A stretch of 64,000 nucleotides of DNA, taken from Streptomyces agglomeratus (lineage in GTDB: Bacteria; Actinomycetota; Actinomycetes; Streptomycetales; Streptomycetaceae). The notes beneath the pieces are model-generated. The model did no database searches and was not told the origin of the DNA. It saw nothing but the letters and a program-made list of their open reading frames with translations. Below are positions 59,046 through 64,000 of this stretch, one piece after another. The first letter of the stretch is position 1, and each line of letters begins with the position of its first letter. Location of the stretch: assembly GCF_001746415.1 (NCBI RefSeq), contig NZ_MEHJ01000001.1, positions 868,001 through 932,000 on the forward strand. The letters run 5' to 3'. The position numbers and the translations under genes were made by a program.

Positions 59046-60377
59046 ATGAGCACCACCGCCGCACCCGCCGCGCGCGCGGGGGAAACGGTCTGGGATCGCG
59101 TCGGGATCCCCCGTCCCCTCCTCTTCGGCTTCATCGGCGTCCTGATCTTCATGATCGGCGACGGTGTCGAGTCCGGCTTCATCGCACCGTTCATCGAGGG
59201 CAACGGCGCCGGCAGCGAGGTCCGTGCGAGCTATGTGATCACGGCGTACGGCGTCACGGTCATGCTCGCCTCCTGGCTTTCGGGCGCCCTGTCCGAGCTG
59301 TGGGGCCCCCGGCGGGTGATGCAGCTCGGCCTCGCCGTCTGGATCGTCTTCGACATCCTCTTCCTGACCCTCGGCGCCGCCCAGGACAACTACACCCTGA
59401 TGCTCGTCTTCTACGGGCTGCGCGGTTTCGGTTACCCCCTCTTCGCGTTCTCCTTCCTGGTGTGGGTCACGGCCACCGCCCCGGTCGCCCGGCTCGGCGC
59501 GGCGGTCGGCTGGTTCTACTTCGCGTTCACCGGCGGCCTGCCCACCCTCGGCTCGCTCACCGCGTCCGTCACCAACCCGCTCTTCGGGAAGTTCGGCACG
59601 CTCTGGGTCGCCCTCGCCCTGATCGCGATCGGCGGCGCCTTCTGCCTTCTCGGCGTACGGGAACGAACCGGGTACGCACGGCTCGCCCCGCCCGGGGTCA
59701 AGCCGGTGCAGTCGCTGACCCGGAGCCTGTCCATCGCCTGGACCAACCCCAAGGTCGCCGTCGGCTGCGTGGTGCGCGTCATCAACACCGCCCCGCAGTT
59801 CGGCCTCTGGGTGATCCTCCCCGCCTTCTTCACCGACGAGATGGGCTTCAGCGACGGCGACTGGCTGCGGCTGCTGTCCGTCATGTTCGCCACCAACATC
59901 TTCTTCAACCTGCTCTTCGGGCTGGTCAGCGACCGGATCGGCTGGCGCACCACCATCGGCTGGTTCGGTGCGGTGGGCTGCGCCGTGAGTGTCCTCGCCC
60001 TGTACTTCGTACCAAAACTGATGACCGACAACTACTGGGTCGCGGTCGGTGTCGGCATGGTCTACGGCGCCACGCTCGCTGGATTCGTGCCGATCTCCGC
60101 GCTGATGCCGTCGCTGGCACCGGAGAACAAGGGCGGCGCCATGGCGCTGCTGAACCTCGGCGCGGGCGGTGCGGCTTTCGTGGGGCCCGCGATCGTGTCG
60201 CTCTTCCTCGGTCCGCTGGGCCGGGACGGCGTCGTGCTCATCTTCGCCGGACTGTACGTCGTCGCCGCGGTGCTCACGCTCTTCCTGAAGCTGCCGCCGG
60301 CGTCCGAGGAGGCCATCGAGCAGGGCAAGTCCCTCCACGAGGCCGCCGTGCCGGTCACCGCCCGCGCCACCACCTGA
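59046..60377 (+). CDS. RbtT/DalT/CsbX-type MFS polyol/alpha-ketoglutarate permease
   Basis: ATG behind GGAGG. A 443-residue, 12-helix transporter. VWDRVGIPRPLLFGFIGVLI, FMIGDGVESGFIAPFIEG and SGALSELWGPRRVMQLGLAV match the RbtT/DalT/CsbX group, which includes ribitol and D-arabinitol permeases and Bacillus YoaB-like proteins. The second-half loop GLVSDRIGWRTTIGWFG is conserved. It likely imports the polyol or acid fed to the two kinases of the cluster. It is followed after 48 bases by the second kinase gene. Confidence 0.92.
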   Translation: MSTTAAPAARAGETVWDRVGIPRPLLFGFIGVLIFMIGDGVESGFIAPFIEGNGAGSEVRASYVITAYGVTVMLASWLSGALSELWGPRRVMQLGLAVWIVFDILFLTLGAAQDNYTLMLVFYGLRGFGYPLFAFSFLVWVTATAPVARLGAAVGWFYFAFTGGLPTLGSLTASVTNPLFGKFGTLWVALALIAIGGAFCLLGVRERTGYARLAPPGVKPVQSLTRSLSIAWTNPKVAVGCVVRVINTAPQFGLWVILPAFFTDEMGFSDGDWLRLLSVMFATNIFFNLLFGLVSDRIGWRTTIGWFGAVGCAVSVLALYFVPKLMTDNYWVAVGVGMVYGATLAGFVPISALMPSLAPENKGGAMALLNLGAGGAAFVGPAIVSLFLGPLGRDGVVLIFAGLYVVAAVLTLFLKLPPASEEAIEQGKSLHEAAVPVTARATT

Positions 60378-60425
60378 CCCGTACACACCGCCGTACGCGC
60401 GTACCCGAAAGGACCCGTGCCGCAC

Positions 60426-61895
60426 ATGAGCAGCACCGCCGACGCATCCCGCTCCCCCGCCCCCGTCGTGGCCGGCATCGATGTGGCGACCGCTGCGGTG
60501 AGAGTGGTGTGCGCCGACGCCCGCGGGCGGGTCCTCGCCGAGGGACGCGCCCCGCTCCCGCAGCCGGTACGCGGCGCCGGCGGCCACAGTGAACAGGACG
60601 CCCGCGCCTGGTGGCCCGCCGTAGCCGCCGCACTGCGGCAGGCGACCGGCGCACTGCCCGGTGGCGGCCAGGAGGTGGTGGCGGCCGCGGTGTCCGCCAC
60701 TTCCGGCACCCTGGTCCTGGCGGGTCCGGACGGAGAGCCGGTGGGTCCGGCGCTGATGTACGACGACCGGCGGGCCGCCGACCTCAACGCCAAGGCGCAG
60801 GAGGCGGGCGCACGGCGCTGGCGGGCGCTGGGTCTGTCTGTCGGCCCGACGGCGGCGCTCGGGAAGCTGGTCTGGTACGCCAACCGGGCCCGCCCCGGCC
60901 AGGTCGTGCTGCACACACCCGACCTGCTCGGGCGCAAGCTCACCGGCCGCCCCGTCGCCACCGACTGGAGCCACGCGCTGAAGTCCGGTTACGACCCGCG
61001 CGCGGGCGAGTGGGCCACCGAGGTCTTCGACGCCTTCGGCGTCCCGGCCGGTACCCTGCCCGCCGTACGGGCACCCGGCACCGAGGCCGGCACCGTCTCG
61101 GCCGGGGCTGCCGCCGAGACCGGGCTGCCGGCCGGCTGCCGGCTCCGCCTCGGGATGACCGACGGGTGCGCGGGCCAGATCGCCACGGGCGCGGTGGAGC
61201 CGGGACAGTTCGTCGGCGTACTGGGGACGACGTACGTACTCAAGGGAGTCACCCGGGAGCTGGTCACCGACCCGTCCGGGGCCCTCTACAGCCACCGCCA
61301 CCCCGACGGCTGGTGGTTGCCCGGCGGTGCCTCGAACACCGGTGGTGAGGCCCTCGCCGCCGTGGACCCGGTCCGGCTGCCGGAACTGGACGCCGCAGCG
61401 GCTGCCCGTGGTCCGGCGTCGTGCCTGAACTACCCGCTGCGCCGGGCGGGCGAGCGGTTCCCGTTCGTCTCCGGTGACGCGCGCGGTTTCCTGGCCGGTA
61501 CGCCGCGCGACGAGGCGGACGAGCACCGGGCCGCCCTGGAGGGCGTCGCCTTCCTGGAACGCCTGGCCCTCGAGCGCGTCCAGGCGCTGGGTGTCGAGGT
61601 GCGGGGCCCCCTGCACGCGGCGGGCGGCGGCAGCCGGAGCGACCTGTGGAACCGGATCCGTGCCACCGTCCTGGGCAGGCCGCTGCGCGTCGCCGAACGG
61701 GCGGAGACGGCGTTCGGAGCGGCCCTGCTCGCCGCAGCCGGCACGCTCCATGCGGACCTGTCCGCGAGCGCGGCGGCGATGACGGCGGCGGGGCGCGTGG
61801 TCGAGCCGGCCGACGGGGAGCGGGCGGCGCTGGACGCGTCGTACGAGGGTTTCGTCGCGGAACTGCGCGGGAGGGGCTGGTTGGACGCCGGCTGA
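60426..61895 (+). CDS. FGGY-family carbohydrate kinase (second of the cluster)
   Basis: A 489-residue kinase: VVAGIDVATAAVRVVCADAR, GHSEQDARAWWPAVAAALRQ, SATSGTLVLAGPDGEPV, ALMYDDRRAADLNAKAQEAG, MTDGCAGQIATGAVEPGQFV, GVLGTTYVLKGVT, and HAAGGGSRSDLWNRIRATVL, GRPLRVAERAETAFGAALLA. It is a distant paralogue of the YoaC-like kinase. The ATG at 60426 gives better spacing from AAAGGA than GTG 60417. Together with the permease it forms the end of the rightward unit; eight bases separate it from the convergent reductase gene. Substrate unknown, probably a ketose, polyol or sugar acid. Confidence 0.91.
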   Translation: MSSTADASRSPAPVVAGIDVATAAVRVVCADARGRVLAEGRAPLPQPVRGAGGHSEQDARAWWPAVAAALRQATGALPGGGQEVVAAAVSATSGTLVLAGPDGEPVGPALMYDDRRAADLNAKAQEAGARRWRALGLSVGPTAALGKLVWYANRARPGQVVLHTPDLLGRKLTGRPVATDWSHALKSGYDPRAGEWATEVFDAFGVPAGTLPAVRAPGTEAGTVSAGAAAETGLPAGCRLRLGMTDGCAGQIATGAVEPGQFVGVLGTTYVLKGVTRELVTDPSGALYSHRHPDGWWLPGGASNTGGEALAAVDPVRLPELDAAAAARGPASCLNYPLRRAGERFPFVSGDARGFLAGTPRDEADEHRAALEGVAFLERLALERVQALGVEVRGPLHAAGGGSRSDLWNRIRATVLGRPLRVAERAETAFGAALLAAAGTLHADLSASAAAMTAAGRVVEPADGERAALDASYEGFVAELRGRGWLDAG

Positions 61896-61903
61896 CCGGA
61901 CCA

Positions 61904-62467
61904 CTACCTCTTCGCGTAATGGGCGAGGAGTACGCCGTTGCCGAAGGCCCGGTTCTCGACGAGTCGGAGGTCGGTCTTAGCGTCCGAGGCGGTGAACAAC
62001 GGCTTGCCGCGGCCGATGAGGACGGGATGGATGTACAGCCGGTACTCGTCGATCAGGCCGTGGCGCCTGAAGGACGCGGCGAGGTCGGCGCCACTGAGCA
62101 CCATGTCCGCGCCGGGCCGCGCCTTCAGCGCCATGATCTCGTCGACGACGACGTCCCGCACGACGGTGGTGTTCCAGTCGGCACGCTCCAGCGTCCTGGA
62201 GAACACGAATTTCGGCATGTCCCGCCAGATGCGGGCGAACTCGGCCACCGGCCGGGGGCTCGCGGGGTCGGCGTCGGCCGTCGGCCAGAAACCGGCCATG
62301 AGCTCGTGGGTGACCCGCCCGCTCAGGAAGGCGCCCTTCGCGGCGAGCTCTTCGTTGGCATGGCTGTGCAGTTCCTCGTCGACCAAATGCCAGTCGATCT
62401 GGCGTTCGGGCCCTTCGATGAATCCGTCGAGGGACACCGACATCCACAGGATGATCTTCCTCATCAC
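61904..62467 (-). CDS. RibD C-terminal/dihydrofolate-reductase-fold reductase
   Basis: A 187-residue protein with the DHFR/RibD-C fold: MRKIILWMSVSLDGFIEGPE, GAFLSGRVTHELMAGFWP, MPKFVFSRTLERADWNTTVV, PGADMVLSGADLAASFRRHG, LIDEYRLYIHPVLIGRGKPL. The family includes actinobacterial proteins called dihydrofolate reductase, but true folate reduction is seldom shown; NADPH-dependent reduction of a small molecule is likely. No signal. It converges on the kinase gene. Confidence 0.9.
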   Translation of the reverse strand: MMRKIILWMSVSLDGFIEGPERQIDWHLVDEELHSHANEELAAKGAFLSGRVTHELMAGFWPTADADPASPRPVAEFARIWRDMPKFVFSRTLERADWNTTVVRDVVVDEIMALKARPGADMVLSGADLAASFRRHGLIDEYRLYIHPVLIGRGKPLFTASDAKTDLRLVENRAFGNGVLLAHYAKR

Positions 62468-62563
62468 GGGCCCTTCGCCGGAGTGGTCAGGGCTCGCAGA
62501 TGCGGACGGCGTGAGGTGCGGGGACCCTGTAGGGGTGGGGGCGATCAGCTAGGAGGCTAGCCC

Positions 62564-62764
62564 ATGTCCATGATGGACAAGCTCAAGCAGATGATGAAGG
62601 GCCACGAGTCGCAGGCCGAAAAGGGCGTCGACAAGGCGGGCGACGCCATCGACGACCGGACCCAGCGCAAGTACAGCGGCCAGGTCGACACGGGCCAGGA
62701 CAAGCTGAGGGACCAGCTCGGCCGGGACCAGAGCCCGGGCCAGGACCGGCCGCCGCAGCCCTGA
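62564..62764 (+). CDS. MT0933-type small 'antitoxin' protein (66 aa)
   Basis: ATG behind AGGAGG. The sequence MSMMDKLKQMMKGHESQAEK, GVDKAGDAIDDRTQRKYSGQ, VDTGQDKLRDQLGRDQ matches the PF14013 family, named after M. tuberculosis MT0933 and annotated as antitoxin. It is a charged amphipathic helical protein. No toxin gene is next to it, so a toxin-antitoxin role is doubtful; such proteins are common and highly expressed in streptomycetes. Ends before a perfect hairpin terminator. Confidence 0.88.
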   Translation: MSMMDKLKQMMKGHESQAEKGVDKAGDAIDDRTQRKYSGQVDTGQDKLRDQLGRDQSPGQDRPPQP

Positions 62765-62780
62765 CCCCGGTCGGCGCTTC

Positions 62781-62814
62781 GGTGAGGGCGGGACATCCGT
62801 GTCCCGCCCTCACC
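62781..62814. terminator. Strong hairpin terminator
   Basis: GGTGAGGGCGGGACA and its exact complement form a 15-bp stem around the 4-base loop TCCG, 16 bases after the MT0933-type gene and ahead of the convergent DUF2165 gene. Just beyond it, 62815-62850 shows short variants of the right arm (GTCCCGCCC, CACCGC). Confidence 0.88.
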
Positions 62815-62850
62815 GCTTCATGTCCCGCCCGCACCGCCTGCTTCCCACTC

Positions 62851-63438
62851 CTACCGCGTGCTTCCCTCCGTCACCGCCCGCTTCTCCCCCTCACCGTGGC
62901 GCTCCTCCCCCGGGTCCCGCCGGCCCTCCACGGCCGCCAGATGCACGACCACCAGCACCAGGCCGGCGACGAGGAAGTTCCTGGTGGCGGCCTCCAGGCC
63001 GTTCCAGTCGGCGGACTGCCACATGGCGAACCACTCGCCCCCGATGGCTATGAACCCCGCGCCGAAGAGCAGCAGCACCATCACGAGGCCGTGGGTCGCC
63101 AGGCGCTTCGCCCGGCCGAACCCGCCGCCGCGCAGCGCCGTCACCCACTGGCAGGCCGCCACGGTCAGGACGAGCGCTGCCACGGTTTCCCACCCGATGA
63201 TGGCGATGTACGCGATGTCCTGCACCGTGGCCGAATCGATGGACCTCCACATGAGGTCCTCGTCCTTGAAGGTCGTGTCCATCGCCAGAACGTGCCGTAC
63301 GAACTGCTGGTTCGTACCGAAGTCGGTGATGTTCCCGAAGGCGACGAGCGCCATGTAGAGCGCGACCGTCGCCACGAGCGCCGTCGCGGCGACGGCGAGA
63401 GGCTGGGCGGCGCGGGAGCGGGTGTTCTTCACTGTCAT
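62851..63438 (-). CDS. DUF2165-family small integral membrane protein
   Basis: A 195-residue, four-helix membrane protein: LAVAATALVATVALYMALVAFG, NITDFGTNQQFVRHVLAMDT, AIIGWETVAALVLTVAACQW, THGLVMVLLLFGAGFIAIGG, NFLVAGLVLVVVHLAA, with EWFAMWQSADWNGLE in a loop. These phrases are diagnostic for DUF2165. Function unknown. The C-terminal tail is charged (RRDPGEERHGEGEKRAVTEG). ATG at 63438. Confidence 0.9.
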   Translation of the reverse strand: MTVKNTRSRAAQPLAVAATALVATVALYMALVAFGNITDFGTNQQFVRHVLAMDTTFKDEDLMWRSIDSATVQDIAYIAIIGWETVAALVLTVAACQWVTALRGGGFGRAKRLATHGLVMVLLLFGAGFIAIGGEWFAMWQSADWNGLEAATRNFLVAGLVLVVVHLAAVEGRRDPGEERHGEGEKRAVTEGSTR

Positions 63439-63606
63439 GTGTACCTCGGCGTCGGGGTGTTGAGAGACGTGCGTACGAGTGTCCCGGATTCTCCGCGGCT
63501 GTGAAGGTGGCCCGTTCCAACCCTGGCAGTCTTGACCTGCTCACGTCATAATTCGGGGGCCGATCGGGCGGTCGGCGATCACTGGCCGACCGAGGGGGAC
63601 CCACGG

Positions 63607-64000
63607 ATGAGCGTGGACCGGCGCAGCTTTCTCACCGGAGCGGCGGCGCTCTCCGCGACCGCCCTGCTCGGACTGCCGAAGGCCACCGCGGCGCCTCGGG
63701 CCCTGTCCGTACAGGACTGGATGGCGGGCCTCGACGACAGCACACCCTTGGGGCGGCTGACCGTCCCGGGCACCCACGACTCGGGTGCGCGCGTCGGCGG
63801 CCCCTGGGTGGCGTGCCAGAACACCTCCGTGGCCGAGCAACTCCGCAGCGGCATCCGCTTCCTGGACGTACGGTGCCGGGTCACCGGAGACTCCTTCGCC
63901 ATCCATCACGGCGCGTACTACCAGAACCTGATGTTCGGCGATGTGCTCGTCGCCTGCCAGGACTTCCTGCTCGCCCGCCCCTCCGAGACAGTCCTGATGC
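63607..64000 (+). CDS. PI-PLC-like phosphodiesterase, Tat-exported (3' end beyond window)
   Basis: The 131 visible residues begin MSVDRRSFLTGAAALSATAL, a twin-arginine signal (DRRSFLTG), with cleavage near ATA-A. The domain starts with the PI-PLC X-region: RLTVPGTHDSGARVG (catalytic His in GTHDS), LRSGIRFLDVRCRV (FLDVR) and FAIHHGAYYQNLMFGDVLVA (second His in HHG). Bacterial PI-PLCs cleave phosphatidylinositol to diacylglycerol and cyclic inositol phosphate; in actinomycetes some act on related substrates. GGGGG lies upstream of the ATG. The remainder is outside the window. Confidence 0.9.
   Translation, partial: MSVDRRSFLTGAAALSATALLGLPKATAAPRALSVQDWMAGLDDSTPLGRLTVPGTHDSGARVGGPWVACQNTSVAEQLRSGIRFLDVRCRVTGDSFAIHHGAYYQNLMFGDVLVACQDFLLARPSETVLM

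Noticed and set aside
58026..61904. 1292-codon minus-strand frame covering the regulator, permease and kinase genes
   Set aside because: Antisense shadow; composition is dominated by Gly/Arg/Asp/Glu repeats without any domain, while three well-defined families are encoded on the other strand.
62564..63438. Toxin-antitoxin pair formed by the MT0933-type gene and the DUF2165 gene
   Set aside because: The genes are convergent and separated by a strong terminator; DUF2165 is not a known toxin family.

Overview
The window looks like a piece of a Streptomyces (or very close actinomycete) chromosome. Base composition is very GC-rich with strong third-position G/C bias, GTG and TTG starts with purine-rich Shine-Dalgarno sites are common, and many proteins are typical of streptomycetes (DUF6131, DUF6343 and DUF6381 small proteins, a K15-like DD-transpeptidase, a DasR-type box before a GH19 chitinase, many one-component regulators). 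I see no tRNA, rRNA, CRISPR array, insertion sequence, integrase or phage gene. It reads as ordinary chromosome rich in secreted enzymes and small regulator/target pairs.

Layout. 1-13.5 kb: edge of a cold-shock gene; a MerR regulator facing a fused two-domain alpha/beta hydrolase across a 19-bp-spacer promoter; a secreted chitinase; a YciO/Sua5-family protein; a solute-binding-domain protein; an ECF sigma factor fused to a secreted CAP domain; a beta-propeller phytase; a deiminase-like lipoprotein facing a TetR regulator across a perfect 26-bp palindrome. 13.5-24.5 kb: methyltransferase, GT-C-like membrane transferase, K15-like DD-peptidase, LysR/aldo-keto reductase pair, exported beta-carbonic anhydrase, secreted lysyl-oxidase-family protein. 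24.5-40 kb: GAF-PAS-GAF-SpoIIE phosphatase, LysE/ArgP-type exporter and regulator, secreted protein-arginine-deiminase-like protein, MFS/DeoR pair, Asp23 protein, membrane-anchored molybdoenzyme, lipoprotein, sortase, GNAT. 40-54.8 kb: sirtuin, MIP channel, arginase-family protein, BBE-like oxidase, 2OG-Fe(II) oxygenase, YbdK-type ligase, phosphoesterase, sialidase, ZIP transporter, NUDIX, S41 protease, desaturase.

54.8-61.9 kb is the clearest multigene system. Two diverging units share one intergenic region: leftward, a 2-hydroxyacid dehydrogenase translationally coupled to an FGGY kinase; rightward, a histidine-superfamily phosphatase coupled to a DeoR regulator, then an RbtT/DalT/CsbX-type permease and a second FGGY kinase. 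It resembles the Bacillus yoaB-yoaC-yoaD set as I remember it. It looks like a catabolic pathway for an unidentified polyol or sugar acid.

The end of the window carries a RibD/DHFR-fold reductase, an MT0933-type small protein, a DUF2165 membrane protein and the start of a Tat-exported PI-PLC-like phosphodiesterase.

Several arginine/guanidino-related genes lie in the window (agmatine-deiminase-like lipoprotein, secreted PAD-like protein, LysE/ArgP pair, arginase-family protein). They are scattered over about 30 kb, so a common pathway is not implied by position. Most other genes are single units or regulator/target pairs separated by hairpin terminators. Start codons were chosen by reading frame plus ribosome-binding site and differ from the longest open frame in many cases.
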